A stretch of 64,000 bases of DNA from Planctomycetota bacterium (GTDB lineage: Bacteria; Planctomycetota; UBA1135; GCA-002686595), in NCBI GenBank assembly GCA_021413885.1, contig JAIOPM010000025.1, forward strand, positions 62,001-126,000, in the 5' to 3' direction. Under the pieces are notes generated by a model, which was given only the letters and a program-made list of their open reading frames with translations, made no database searches and was not told the DNA's origin. This document shows positions 17,373 to 26,201 of the stretch, piece by piece. The position numbers and the translations under genes were made by a program. Within the stretch, counting starts at the first letter, position 1. Each line of letters starts with the position of its first letter.

Positions 17373-17647
17373 ACGAGCTCGACCTGCGGATCGTCGACCT
17401 CGCGCGCGACCTGTTGCTCACCACGTTGGTGATCGCGGGGCCGATTCTCCTGGTCGGTCTCGTCGTCGGCATGGCGGTCAGCATTTTCCAGGCGCTGACG
17501 TCGGTGCAGGAACAGAGCTTGTCGCAGATCCCGAAGATGCTCGCGGTGATGGGCGTATCGCTGTTGCTTCTGACGCCGGCGCTGCGACTGCTGCGCGACT
17601 ACGCCGAGCGCGTGTTCTCCCAACTCCAGACCTTCGGACTCAGCTAG
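17369..17647 (+). CDS. fliQ: flagellar export gate protein FliQ
   Basis: 92 residues with two transmembrane helices (LLTTLVIAGPILLVGLVVGMAVSIFQA and IPKMLAVMGVSLLLLTPALRLL), separated by the family motif ALTSVQEQSLSQIPK. Start is the GTG at 17369, overlapping the fliP stop as GTGA; an ATG start would cut the first helix. Part of the FliPQR export gate. Two bases separate its stop from fliR. Confidence 0.95.
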   Translation: MNELDLRIVDLARDLLLTTLVIAGPILLVGLVVGMAVSIFQALTSVQEQSLSQIPKMLAVMGVSLLLLTPALRLLRDYAERVFSQLQTFGLS

Positions 17648-17649
17648 CG

Positions 17650-18417
17650 ATGCTCCCCGCCGGCACGATCGAAGCGTTCGGGCTGTTCGTCGTGCGCACG
17701 AGCGTGCTCGTGCTCGCGTCGCCGGTGCTCGGCGTCACCACGTCGTTCGCGGGCGCGAAGGTCGGACTGATCGGCGTGCTGTCGTTGGTGCTCTACTCGG
17801 CGGTCGGCGGGCCGCTGCTCGCGCACGTGATGCCGCTCGAGTGGGGCGTGCTCGCCGTGCGTGAAGCGTTGATCGGTTTCGCACTCGCGTTCGTGATGCA
17901 GACCGTGCTGCTCGCGGTGCGCGTCGCGGGCGAAATGGTCGGCCACGAGATGGGCTTCAACATGGGAGCCCTCGTCGATCCGGAAACGGGCGTGAGCTCG
18001 CCGCTCGTCACGCAGTTCTACGAAGGCCTGTTCCTGGTCGGCCTGCTCGCGGTCGACGGGCATCACCTGATTCTGCGCGCGCTCGCCGATTCGTTCGTGC
18101 AGGCGCCGGTCGGGATGTTGACCAGCGCGCAGACGCTCGCCGGTCTCGCCGAGGCGATGGTGCGCGAGATGTTCAACGCCGGGATCGTGTTCGCGCTCCC
18201 GGTGCTCGTCCTGATGACGATCGTGTCGGTGCTGATCGCGTTGATCGCGAAGGCGGTTCCGCAGATCAACATCATGGACGTCGGTTTCACCCTGCGGATC
18301 CTCGTCGGGTTGATCGCGATGTACGCGTTCGCGCCGTTGCTCGCTCCCGCGATGGAGCGTCTGCACGGCGCGTTGTCGTCGGGCCTCGAGCGCGTGCTCG
18401 TGGCGGTCGGGAGCTGA
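17650..18417 (+). CDS. fliR: flagellar export gate protein FliR
   Basis: 255 residues, six predicted membrane helices, typical FliR length. Motifs: FVVRTSVLVLASPVLG near the start, GEMVGHEMGFNMGALVDPETG in the middle and VSVLIALIAKAVPQINIMDVGFTLRI late, all FliR hallmarks. It closes the FliP5Q4R1 helical gate and contacts FlhB. Three bases precede the flhB start. Confidence 0.95.
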   Translation: MLPAGTIEAFGLFVVRTSVLVLASPVLGVTTSFAGAKVGLIGVLSLVLYSAVGGPLLAHVMPLEWGVLAVREALIGFALAFVMQTVLLAVRVAGEMVGHEMGFNMGALVDPETGVSSPLVTQFYEGLFLVGLLAVDGHHLILRALADSFVQAPVGMLTSAQTLAGLAEAMVREMFNAGIVFALPVLVLMTIVSVLIALIAKAVPQINIMDVGFTLRILVGLIAMYAFAPLLAPAMERLHGALSSGLERVLVAVGS

Positions 18418-18420
18418 GCC

Positions 18421-19521
18421 GTGGCCGAGAACGACGACAAGGAACGCAACGAAGCCCCGACGCCACGTCGGCGTGAGGAGGCGCGCGAGCAAGGGCAAGT
18501 GCCGCTCTCGCACGAGATCGTCGGCATCGCGTTGTTGCTCGCGCTCGTGATGGCCCTCGCGCTCGGCGGCGGTGAACTCGCCGGCGGCGTCGGCGGTCTG
18601 ATCGCGAACGCGATCCACGCGGTCGGCGAACGCGGGCCGCGCGAGTTGACGCTCGAAGACGCCGCGGCGCACGTCACCAGCGTCGGACTCTCGTGCGGAC
18701 GCTTGATGCTCGGCCTCTTGCTGCCGTTGTTCGCCGTCGGCGCGCTCGCCGCGTACGGACAGGTCGGCTTCGGGTTCTCGACCAAGGCGCTCGCGCTGAA
18801 GCCCGAGCGCCTCGACCCGTTCGCCGGTTTCAAGCGTCTCTTCAGCCTGCGCAGCGGCGTGCGCACGTTGCTCGCGTTGCTCAAACTCCTCTTCGTCAGC
18901 TCCGCGATGGTGTGGGCCGCGTGGACGCAGATCCCGGAGGTCGCGGCGACGGGAGCGATGGACCTCGGTCCCGCGCTCGCGGCGATCGGACACATCACGT
19001 TGCGCTGCGTCGCCGCCGGACTCGCCGCGATGCTCTTCCTCGCGCTCGCCGACTTCGCGTACCAGCGTTGGCAGCACGAGAAGGATCTCAAGATGTCGAA
19101 GGAAGAGATCCGCCAAGAGATGCGCCAGACCGAAGGCGATCCGCACGTCAAGGCGCGCATTCGCCGCGTGCAACGCGAGATGGCGGCGCGCCGCATGATG
19201 CAGGACGTGCCGAAGGCGACGGTCGTCGTCACCAACCCGACGCACTTCGCCGTCGCGCTCCGCTACGACCGCGAAGAAGACGTCGCGAAGGGCCGCGCGC
19301 CGCGCGTCGTCGCCAAGGGCGCCGATCACGTCGCGTTGCGCATCCGCGAACTCGCGAAGGAGTCCGGCGTGATCGTCTACGAGGATCCGCCGCTCGCGCG
19401 CACGCTGCACGCGAAGTGCGAGATCGGCGACACGATCCCGGTCGATCTCTACCAAGCCGTCGCCGGTGTCCTCGCGTACGTCTACCGAGTCCAGGGCAAG
19501 CGGGTCCTCGCGAACACGTGA
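18421..19521 (+). CDS. flhB: flagellar export switch protein FlhB
   Basis: 366 residues starting with GTG. The N-terminal motif ERNEAPTPRRREEAREQGQVP is the FlhB signature. Four membrane helices follow, then a basic linker (KMSKEEIRQEMRQTEGDP). The self-cleaving NPTH motif is at residues ~272-275 (VVVTNPTHFAVALRY), and the C-terminal domain ends in the usual short form. Cleavage between Asn and Pro switches export from hook to filament substrates. FliR lies just upstream and flhA eight bases downstream. Confidence 0.96.
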   Translation: MAENDDKERNEAPTPRRREEAREQGQVPLSHEIVGIALLLALVMALALGGGELAGGVGGLIANAIHAVGERGPRELTLEDAAAHVTSVGLSCGRLMLGLLLPLFAVGALAAYGQVGFGFSTKALALKPERLDPFAGFKRLFSLRSGVRTLLALLKLLFVSSAMVWAAWTQIPEVAATGAMDLGPALAAIGHITLRCVAAGLAAMLFLALADFAYQRWQHEKDLKMSKEEIRQEMRQTEGDPHVKARIRRVQREMAARRMMQDVPKATVVVTNPTHFAVALRYDREEDVAKGRAPRVVAKGADHVALRIRELAKESGVIVYEDPPLARTLHAKCEIGDTIPVDLYQAVAGVLAYVYRVQGKRVLANT

Positions 19522-19529
19522 GCTGATCG

Positions 19530-21650
19530 ATGAAAGTCCAAGTCGCACCGTCCGCGCAATCGACGCTCGCCGAAGCCGGCGGGTTCTTGAAGCGCTACGC
19601 GGATTGGCTGATCGCGATCGGCGTGCTCGGGCTCGTCGTGACGTTGGTCACGCCGATCCCGGCGATGCTGCTCGACCTGTTGCTCGCGCTGAGCATCACG
19701 TGTTCGTTGTTGATCCTGCTGGTCAGCATGAGCACGAAGGCCGCGAGCGAGCTCTCGGTCTTCCCGACGATCCTGTTGCTCGCGACGTTGTTCCGCCTCG
19801 GACTCAACGTCGCCAGCACGCGCTTGATCCTCTCCGGCAAACACCCGGGCTCGATCATCAACGCGTTCGGCGAATACGTCGCGGGCGAGAACATCACCGT
19901 CGGACTGATCGTGTTCCTGATCCTCGTGATCATCCAGTTCGTGGTGATCACCAAGGGCGCCGGCCGCGTCAGCGAAGTCGCCGCGCGTTTCGTGCTCGAT
20001 GCGATGCCCGGCAAGCAGATGGCGATCGACGCCGACTTGAACAGCGGCCTGATCGACGCCGACGACGCGCGCAAACGTCGCGCGGAAGTCGCGGGCGAAG
20101 CCGAGTTCTACGGCGCGATGGACGGCGCTTCGAAGTTCGTCCGCGGCGACGCGATCGCGGGGCTCTTGATCACCGCGTTGAACCTGGTCGGCGGCATCGC
20201 GATGGCGACGATCAGCGGGATGAGCCTCGGCGAGGCGAGCACGCGCTACTCGATGCTCTCGATCGGCGACGGACTCGTGACGCAGATTCCCGCGCTCTTC
20301 GTCTCGACGGCGTCGGCGATCCTGGTGACCAAGGCGTCGAGCTCGCAAGGGCTCGGCTACAACGTCTTCGCCCAGATCAGCGGCCGTCCGCGCGCGACGC
20401 TCATCGCGGCCGGGATGGTCTTCGCGATCGGGCTCTTGCCCGGCATGCCGCCGCTGCCGTTCTTCGTGCTCGCGACGATGCTCGGCATCGCGTGGCGCGC
20501 GACGAGCAAGGCCGAGGCCGCCGAAGCCGCTACGGCCGCGACGGGCGGAGCGCGCGACAAGACCAAGGCGGGCGGCGGCGACGCGAAGGGCGCGGAGAAG
20601 GACGCCGACTCGGTCGAGGAGCTGCTGCGCGTCGATCGTCTGTCGCTCGAGATCGGTTACCGACTGATCCCGCTCGTCCAAGATCCCGGCGGCTCCGGCA
20701 TCCTCGATCACATCGCGCAGTTGCGCCGGCGTTTCGCGACCAACGAAGGTCTCGTGCTGCCGCCGGTGCGCATCAAGGACAACATCCGCATCGGCGCGAA
20801 CACGTACCGCGTGCTCGTCGGCGGTCAGGAAGTCGCGCGCGGCGACATCGAGCCCGGGCACTTGCTCGCGATGGATTCCGGCACGGTCAGCGGTCCGCTG
20901 CCCGGCAAGGCGACCAAGGATCCGGCGTTCGGTCTGCCGGCGAAGTGGATCCCCGAGTCGATGCGCGATGAGGCCGAGGTACTCGGTTACACGGTGATCG
21001 ATCCGACCAGCGTGCTCGTCACGCACTTGTCCGAAGTGATTCGCACTTCGGTCGGCGACGTGATCACGCGCGACGACGTCAAGGAGCTCGTCGCCGCCGC
21101 GAAGAAGATCTCGCCGGCGGTGGTGGAGGAGCTGATCCCCGACAAGATCGGCTACGGCGAGATCCAAGCGATCCTGCGCAACCTCGTGCGCGACGGCGTC
21201 AGCGTGCGCAACATGCCGGTGATCCTCGAGGTCGTCGCCGATCACGTCGGCAAGACCAAGGATCCCGATCAGCTCACCGAGCTCGTGCGCCACCGTCTCG
21301 GTCGCGCGATCTGCGAGACGCACGCCGACCGCGCCGGCACCGTCTACGCGATCACGATCGATCCGGCGATCGAGTCGCGCCTCGCCGCGGCGATCGGGCC
21401 GCACCCCGATCCCGAGAGTCCGCCGATCAGTCCGGCGTACCTGCAGAAGCTCGTCGAGCGTGTCGGCGAATCGATCGCGAACGGCACGAAGGGCGGCAAG
21501 AACGTGGTGCTGCTCGTGCGCTCCGGTGTGAGGCGGTTCTTGAACGAGCTCGTGCGCGCGTCGCTGCCGAAGGTGGCGGTGCTCTCGTACTCCGAAGTGG
21601 TTCCCGCGCGGGCTGTCGAGACGCTCGGCATCGTGAAGTTGGAGGAATGA
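19530..21650 (+). CDS. flhA: flagellar export protein FlhA
   Basis: 706 residues, normal for FlhA. About eight membrane helices lie within the first ~330 residues, with the conserved FHIPEP-region equivalents GRVSEVAARFVLDAMPGKQMAIDADLNSG and EAEFYGAMDGASKFVRGDA. An Ala/Gly/Lys linker (~residues 335-365) leads to the large cytoplasmic domain that forms the nonameric docking ring for chaperone-substrate complexes. Uses the proton motive force. flhF begins one base after its stop. Confidence 0.96.
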   Translation: MKVQVAPSAQSTLAEAGGFLKRYADWLIAIGVLGLVVTLVTPIPAMLLDLLLALSITCSLLILLVSMSTKAASELSVFPTILLLATLFRLGLNVASTRLILSGKHPGSIINAFGEYVAGENITVGLIVFLILVIIQFVVITKGAGRVSEVAARFVLDAMPGKQMAIDADLNSGLIDADDARKRRAEVAGEAEFYGAMDGASKFVRGDAIAGLLITALNLVGGIAMATISGMSLGEASTRYSMLSIGDGLVTQIPALFVSTASAILVTKASSSQGLGYNVFAQISGRPRATLIAAGMVFAIGLLPGMPPLPFFVLATMLGIAWRATSKAEAAEAATAATGGARDKTKAGGGDAKGAEKDADSVEELLRVDRLSLEIGYRLIPLVQDPGGSGILDHIAQLRRRFATNEGLVLPPVRIKDNIRIGANTYRVLVGGQEVARGDIEPGHLLAMDSGTVSGPLPGKATKDPAFGLPAKWIPESMRDEAEVLGYTVIDPTSVLVTHLSEVIRTSVGDVITRDDVKELVAAAKKISPAVVEELIPDKIGYGEIQAILRNLVRDGVSVRNMPVILEVVADHVGKTKDPDQLTELVRHRLGRAICETHADRAGTVYAITIDPAIESRLAAAIGPHPDPESPPISPAYLQKLVERVGESIANGTKGGKNVVLLVRSGVRRFLNELVRASLPKVAVLSYSEVVPARAVETLGIVKLEE

Positions 21651-21651
21651 C

Positions 21652-22617
21652 ATGCGCATCCATCGAGTGAACGGCAAGTCGTTGCGTGACGCGCTCGAGC
21701 GCGCGCGAGCGATGCACGGCGAGAACGCGCTCGTCCTGTCGCACGAGACGACGACCTTCGGCGTCACCGTTGCGATCGGCGAGACGCCGCGCAAGGTCGA
21801 GTTCCCGACCGTGCAAGCCGACGTGATCGTGCGCCAGGATCCCGGTCGGGCGGACGTCGCGCGTCGTCTGGTACAGAGCGGCGCGTCGGAAGCGTTCGCG
21901 CGTTCGGTGATCGCCGAACTCGAACGGCGTGAAGCGCGCGGCATCGGTGCGCTCGACGCGGCGGTCGAGGTGCTCGGCTCGCGCTTCACGATCGCGCCGT
22001 CGCCGAAAGTCGGTCGCACGCCGTGCGTGCTCGCCTTCGTCGGTCCGACCGGCGTCGGCAAGACGACGACGTTGGCGAAGCTCGGTTCGCGCCTCGTGCG
22101 CGCCGGCCGACGCGTCGCATTGATCACCACCGACACGCAGCGCGCGGGCGGGGTCGAGCACCTCGCCGCGCACGCGAAACTCTTGCAGTCGCCCTTCCAC
22201 GTCGCGCGTTCCGCCGACGAGCTCGTGCGCGCGACGATCGCGGCGAACGGCGCGGACGCGATCCTGATCGACACCGCGGGGCATTCGCCGCGCGACGGAG
22301 CGTTCGTGGCGAAGCTCGCCGAGACGCTCGAGAGCGCGCGTCGGCGCGTGCCGTTGACGCGCTACCTGGTGCTCGCCGCGAGCGCCGGCCGCGCCGCGCT
22401 CGCGACCGCGCGGACGACGTTCGCGCCGCTCTCGCCCGATGCGCTCGCGATCACCAAGTTCGACGAGACGCGCGAGCCGGCGGCGGTGCTCGAACTCGCC
22501 GAGACCGCGTCGTTGCCGTGCGCCTTCTTCGCCGACGGCCAAGACATCGCACGCGACTTGCATCGGCCGAAGCCGGAGCAATTCGCCGATCTCCTGCTGC
22601 GCGGGAGGCTCGCGTGA
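21652..22617 (+). CDS. flhF: flagellar SRP-type GTPase FlhF
   Basis: 321 residues, at the short end for FlhF. A reduced N-terminal B domain contains ALERARAMHGENALVLSHETT. The NG domain has G1 GPTGVGKTTTLAKL, the insertion block TTDTQRAGGVEHLAAHA, G3 ILIDTAGHSP and G4 ITKFDE. FlhF places the flagellum at the pole (or sets its position) together with FlhG. The G domain looks intact. The stop overlaps the GTG start of flhG. Confidence 0.93.
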   Translation: MRIHRVNGKSLRDALERARAMHGENALVLSHETTTFGVTVAIGETPRKVEFPTVQADVIVRQDPGRADVARRLVQSGASEAFARSVIAELERREARGIGALDAAVEVLGSRFTIAPSPKVGRTPCVLAFVGPTGVGKTTTLAKLGSRLVRAGRRVALITTDTQRAGGVEHLAAHAKLLQSPFHVARSADELVRATIAANGADAILIDTAGHSPRDGAFVAKLAETLESARRRVPLTRYLVLAASAGRAALATARTTFAPLSPDALAITKFDETREPAAVLELAETASLPCAFFADGQDIARDLHRPKPEQFADLLLRGRLA

Positions 22618-23438
22618 ACGTGCACGACGGAGTCTTCGCGCGGCTGCGCGCGCCGTTCCTGTTGGTCACCGGCGGCAAGGGCGGCGTCGGCAAGACGACG
22701 ATCGCGGTCAACCTCGCGCTCGAGCTCGCGCGCGCCGGCGAAAAGCCGTTGCTCGTCGACCTCGACCTCGGCCTCGCCAACGTCGACGTCTTGATGGGGC
22801 TCGCGACGCCGCGCACGCTCGAGGATGCGCTCGCCGGAGCTTGTGACTTCGCCGACTGCGTCGTCGCGGCGCCGCGCGGGCTCTACGTATTGCCGGCGAG
22901 CTCCGGCGTCGCCGATCTCGCGGTGCTCGACGACGAACGTCGCGGGCGTTTGACCGCGGGCCTTGCCGAACTCTCGGAACGCTTCGACTGCGTGATCGGC
23001 GACAGCGCCGCCGGCATCGGCGCCGACGTGCTCGCGTTCGCGGCGCAAGCGGATTGCGTGTTGGTGGTGACGACGCCCGATCCGGCGGCGTTGACCGACG
23101 CGTACGGGATGATCAAGGCGCTGGACGAGCTCGCGCGCAAGCGCGGCGGCGACGTCCCGACGCCGGAGCTGCTCGTCAACCTCTGCGACGGCGTCGACCA
23201 AGCGCAGTTCGTCGGAAGGAAACTCCGCGCGGTCTGCGAACGTTTCCTCTCGCGCTCGCCGCGCCTCGCCGGATGGCTGCCGCGCTCGCGCGCGGTGCGC
23301 GAGAGCGTTTCCACCCAGCAGCCTTTCGTTCTCGGCTCACGAGCACCGCTCGAGAACCACTGCCTGCGCGCGCTCGCCGAGCACGTGCAGCGCCTGCTCC
23401 CCACGGCCGACGCGCGCCTCGCGAGTCTCAAGGGTTGA
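22614..23438 (+). CDS. flhG: MinD/ParA-type flagellar number regulator FlhG (FleN)
   Basis: 274 residues starting at the GTG that overlaps the flhF stop. The deviant Walker A motif GGKGGVGKTTIAVNLAL (with both Lys), then LLVDLDLGLANVDVLMGL and VIGDSAAGIG identify the MinD/FleN family. The C-terminus is amphipathic (LENHCLRALAEHVQRLL), as in membrane-targeting helices. FlhG limits flagellar number by acting on FlhF and, in some bacteria, by binding the FleQ/FlrA AAA+ activator. A degenerate AAA+ homologue is encoded at 7183-8127, so that interaction is worth considering. Confidence 0.92.
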   Translation: MNVHDGVFARLRAPFLLVTGGKGGVGKTTIAVNLALELARAGEKPLLVDLDLGLANVDVLMGLATPRTLEDALAGACDFADCVVAAPRGLYVLPASSGVADLAVLDDERRGRLTAGLAELSERFDCVIGDSAAGIGADVLAFAAQADCVLVVTTPDPAALTDAYGMIKALDELARKRGGDVPTPELLVNLCDGVDQAQFVGRKLRAVCERFLSRSPRLAGWLPRSRAVRESVSTQQPFVLGSRAPLENHCLRALAEHVQRLLPTADARLASLKG

Positions 23439-23444
23439 TCGGTC

Positions 23445-23702
23445 ATGGTCGATACCGGCAACACGGCGAACCGGCTGCACGCGGCGTGGAACTCCCTCGG
23501 GAGGACCGCGGCCGTGGCGACCGGAGCGCTCGTGGCGCTGATCGCGCTCGACCACGACGTCTCTCTCGACATCGCGGCCTTGCGCGGCGGACTCACGACG
23601 CTCGCCGTGCTGTTGCTCGTGAAGTACGCGGCGCGTGCGCTGCACTGGAGCGAGACGGCGTCGGAGACCGGTTCCGTGAACAAGGAGAGGGATACCCGCT
23701 GA
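23445..23702 (+). CDS. small two-helix membrane protein between flhG and fliA
   Basis: 85 residues with two hydrophobic segments (AAVATGALVALIALDHDVSL and LRGGLTTLAVLLLVKYAARAL) and a charged C-terminus. No family recognised. It lies 6 bases after flhG and 51 before fliA, in the same direction, so it is co-transcribed with the flagellar export genes. Possibly an assembly or anchoring accessory, but function is unknown. Confidence 0.65.
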   Translation: MVDTGNTANRLHAAWNSLGRTAAVATGALVALIALDHDVSLDIAALRGGLTTLAVLLLVKYAARALHWSETASETGSVNKERDTR

Positions 23703-23753
23703 TGAGGCCCGAGCGACGCAACTCTGCGCTTCGCGACGACACCGAGGTGTCGC

Positions 23754-24485
23754 ATGGCTGATTCGTCGCGGTCCCCGTACGGCGAGCTCGCGTTCGATCG
23801 CGACAAGCTGATCCTCGATCACGTGCCGTTGCTCAAGCACATCGCCGGGCGCATGGCGCTCGATCTGCCGGCGCGCATCGATCGCGAGGATCTGATCGGC
23901 TACGGCATGATTGGGCTGATCGGGGCTGCGGATTCGTGGGAGCCCGCGCGCGGCCTGAAGTTCTCGACGTACGCGTACACGAAGGTTCGCGGCGCGATCC
24001 TCGACGAGCTGCGCAAGCAGGACTTCCTGCCGCGCAGTCGGCGCGAGAAAGTTCGCGAGCTCGAACGCGCGATCGCGGCGCTCGAACAGGAGAACGGCGT
24101 CACGCCGAGTCCTGAGGAGATCGCGGCGCGCATGGGTTCGACGCTCGAAGGCGTCGACGAAATCCTGCTCTCGGCGAAGAGCGCCGGTCAGACGTCGCTC
24201 GACGACGGCCCGTCGAACGAGCTCGCGTCGATGCTCTCCGATCCGCGTTCGAAGGATCCCGCGGGCAGCGCGGAATGGCAGGAGATGAAGGTCTTGCTGA
24301 CGCGCGCGATCGGCGAGTTGCCGGAGCCCGAGAAGACCGTGATCACGCTCTACTACGCCGAAGAACTGCTCTTGAAGGAGATCGGCGAGATCCTCGGCGT
24401 GCACGAATCGCGCGTCAGCCAACTGCACTCGCGAGCGATCTTCCGCTTGAACCGCGCGCTCTCCTCGGAGGCGCACGAGGCGTGA
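23754..24485 (+). CDS. fliA: flagellar sigma factor sigma-28 (FliA)
   Basis: 243 residues, normal for FliA. Region 2 is clear (LPARIDREDLIGYGMIGLIGAADSWEPARGLKFSTYAYTKVRGAILDELR). Region 3 holds PSPEEIAARMG, and region 4 holds EPEKTVITLYYAEELLLKEIGEILGVHESRVSQLHSRAI. It should transcribe the flagellin, fliD and flgM-like genes in this window. Candidate sigma-28 boxes (TCAAG-N14-GTCGATAA and relatives) are seen upstream of some of them. It sits at the end of the export operon as in many polar flagellates. Confidence 0.96.
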   Translation: MADSSRSPYGELAFDRDKLILDHVPLLKHIAGRMALDLPARIDREDLIGYGMIGLIGAADSWEPARGLKFSTYAYTKVRGAILDELRKQDFLPRSRREKVRELERAIAALEQENGVTPSPEEIAARMGSTLEGVDEILLSAKSAGQTSLDDGPSNELASMLSDPRSKDPAGSAEWQEMKVLLTRAIGELPEPEKTVITLYYAEELLLKEIGEILGVHESRVSQLHSRAIFRLNRALSSEAHEA

Positions 24486-24491
24486 CGAACG

Positions 24492-24725
24492 ATGGACCTC
24501 CCGATTCGTCAAGTCGAGATCGATCGCACGGCGCAAGTCAGCGTCGCGCGCAAGGCTCGCGAAGAGCAACACGGCGAAGCGGTGTTCGAGCTCGATCCCA
24601 ACGCTCGCCGTCGTCGCGACGAGCACCGCGACGCGCCGAAGGAACAGCCGCGCGACGAAGAGGAACAACGCATCGCTCCGCGTTCGAGCGATGAAGTCGG
24701 AAGCCATTTGGACGTGACCGCATGA
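24492..24725 (+). CDS. small charged protein after fliA
   Basis: 77 residues, extremely hydrophilic (RKAREEQHGEAVFELDPNARRRRDEHRDAPKEQPRDEEEQ). Probably disordered, with no membrane segment. It starts 6 bases after fliA and its stop overlaps the next start (ATGA), so it is part of the operon. No family recognised. Confidence 0.6.
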   Translation: MDLPIRQVEIDRTAQVSVARKAREEQHGEAVFELDPNARRRRDEHRDAPKEQPRDEEEQRIAPRSSDEVGSHLDVTA

Positions 24726-24949
24726 ACACTCCCATCCGTTCGATCATCAAGCATCACAGCGTGCGCCTCGATACCGCCGCATCGACGGTGTCGGCGGCGT
24801 TGCCCAAAGGCCGTGCGCCGCGCGCCGGCCAGAACCACGTCGAACTCCTGCGCGTCGACGGCAAGTTGCGCGCGCTCGAGATCACCTGTTCGTGCGGCGA
24901 GACCATGGTCGTCGAGCTCGACTACGCCGACGACGCGAAAGGAGCCTGA
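24722..24949 (+). CDS. small protein with a CxC motif
   Basis: 75 residues. The N-terminal half is basic (IRSIIKHHSVRLDTAASTV) and the C-terminal half is a compact beta-rich piece with ALEITCSCGETMVVELDY. The CSC pair could bind a metal only as a dimer or with other ligands. It overlaps the preceding gene by four bases and precedes a lipoprotein gene. Unrecognised. A similar small C-x-C strand pair occurs in several uncharacterised flagellar-operon proteins of GC-rich bacteria as far as I recall, but I cannot confirm that here. Confidence 0.6.
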   Translation: MNTPIRSIIKHHSVRLDTAASTVSAALPKGRAPRAGQNHVELLRVDGKLRALEITCSCGETMVVELDYADDAKGA

Positions 24950-24951
24950 AC

Positions 24952-25494
24952 ATGCGTGCGAAGACGATCCTCTGCTTGGCGCCGTTCGTTCTCGCGGCGT
25001 GTCGGTCCCTGACGCCCGCTCCGCGCGAAGCGCCGGTCGGCGGCGTGGTCGCGGAACCCGCGGTGCTCTACGGTCGCGACGGCAAGGCCGTCGACGGCAA
25101 CGCGCAACGCGGCGCGGTTTCGGAACAAGATCAGACCGGCGGGCGACTGACGTTGCTCGAGCTCTACCAGAAGTCGTGCGAGGAGCGCGACGCGCTGTTG
25201 CAGGAGCTCGAACTCGTGCGCGCCGATCTCGAGAAGACGCAGAACGCGTTGCTCGACGCGCAAGCCCGCGTCTCGACGCTCGAATCGTCGAGCACCAGCG
25301 AGACGCAGACGCTCGATCAACTGCGCGCCGAGAACCTCGACCTCGCGGGGCGTCTCGCGACCGCGCACATCCGGCGCATGGAGGCGGAGAAGGCGTTGCT
25401 CGAGCTGAAGATCGCGGCGCTCGCCGAACAGAAGGCGAAGGCGGCGACTGGCGATCCGGAGTCGACCGAGACCATGACGGAGCCGCACAAGTGA
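24952..25494 (+). CDS. coiled-coil lipoprotein
   Basis: 180 residues. A signal peptide ends in a lipobox (VLAACRS, Cys ~17), so it is a predicted outer- or inner-membrane lipoprotein. A linker is followed by a long coiled coil (about 65-155: LLELYQKSCEERDALLQELELVRADLEKTQ, with further heptads). It shares the GTGA junction with the next lipoprotein gene, and the two likely work together at the cell envelope. No family name; the position at the end of the flagellar operon suggests a basal-body or ring-associated role. Confidence 0.68.
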   Translation: MRAKTILCLAPFVLAACRSLTPAPREAPVGGVVAEPAVLYGRDGKAVDGNAQRGAVSEQDQTGGRLTLLELYQKSCEERDALLQELELVRADLEKTQNALLDAQARVSTLESSSTSETQTLDQLRAENLDLAGRLATAHIRRMEAEKALLELKIAALAEQKAKAATGDPESTETMTEPHK

Positions 25495-26117
25495 AGCTCG
25501 CCCTCCTGACGTTCGCGTTGCTCGCGACTGCGTGCGCGAGTCACCAACCGAAGTTGCACATGGCCGAGGAGCCGCCGCTGGCGTCCGCGGCGCGCGCCGG
25601 CGACTACGATTCGTATCCGCTGCGGCGCGTCGGACTCCTGCCGTTCGCCGGCGGTGACCTCGACGTGCAACGCGCGGCGGACCTGCAGCGCGTGTTCGCG
25701 CTCGAGCTCGGCGAACGCGCGGGCTTCGAGGTCATCGCGCTCGACGCGGACGACCTCGAGGCCGTCGACGCGAGCGATCCGTACCGGCGCGGCGTGTACC
25801 GGCCGACGACGATCATCGAGCTCGCGCGGCGGTATCGCTTGGACGGACTCTTGGTCGGCACGGTCACGCAGATGCGGACCTACACGCCGCAGCGCTTGAG
25901 CCTGGAGCTCGAACTGGTCGCAGCCGAGACCGGTCAAGCGATCTGGCGTTCGACGCTCGCGCTCGATTCGGGCGCCGACCGCGTCAAGCGTTCGATCGAC
26001 GTGTGGTGCAACAACCAGCGTTCGGACGGGCTCGCGCCCGAGAACTCCGACCTCGTGCTGCTCTCACCGGCGCGTTTCGCGCAGTTCGCGGCGTACGAAG
26101 TCGCGCGCGTTCTCTGA
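25491..26117 (+). CDS. lipoprotein of unknown function (CsgG/FlgT-like fold possible)
   Basis: 208 residues starting at the GTG that overlaps the previous stop. Signal peptide with lipobox LLATACAS (Cys ~15). The mature part resembles the alpha/beta layout of lipoproteins of the CsgG/LpoB/FlgT-middle type: RVGLLPFAGGDLDVQRAADLQRVFALELGERAGFEVI, then DGLLVGTVTQMRTYTPQRLSLELELVAAETGQAIWRS. That second stretch matches the common pattern of a paralogous beta strand followed by 'dG..iWr'. Last gene of the flagellar operon, followed by a bidirectional terminator. Confidence 0.7.
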   Translation: MKLALLTFALLATACASHQPKLHMAEEPPLASAARAGDYDSYPLRRVGLLPFAGGDLDVQRAADLQRVFALELGERAGFEVIALDADDLEAVDASDPYRRGVYRPTTIIELARRYRLDGLLVGTVTQMRTYTPQRLSLELELVAAETGQAIWRSTLALDSGADRVKRSIDVWCNNQRSDGLAPENSDLVLLSPARFAQFAAYEVARVL

Positions 26118-26149
26118 CGCGGCGCGCGAAGTCGATCGGGAAAAGAAGA

Positions 26150-26178
26150 AGGGCCCGGAGCTCGAAGCTCCAGGCCCT
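26150..26178. terminator. bidirectional intrinsic terminator
   Basis: AGGGCCCGGAGCT - CGA - AGCTCCAGGCCCT stem-loop with one bulge. The plus strand continues GTTTTC and the minus strand continues TCTTCTTTTCCC. It ends both the flagellar operon (plus) and the convergent FlgM-like gene (minus). Confidence 0.85.
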
Positions 26179-26201
26179 GTTTTCGGTCGAGCGTGCGCGG
26201 C

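Noticed and set aside
17644-19548. 634-codon minus-strand frame opposite fliR/flhB
   Set aside because: Composition (Arg, Glu, His, Gln) is the mirror of GC3-rich coding sequence; no domain signatures, while the plus strand encodes unmistakable FliR and FlhB.
19482-22274. 930-codon minus-strand frame opposite flhA/flhF
   Set aside because: Same shadow pattern; flhA and flhF motifs are on the plus strand.
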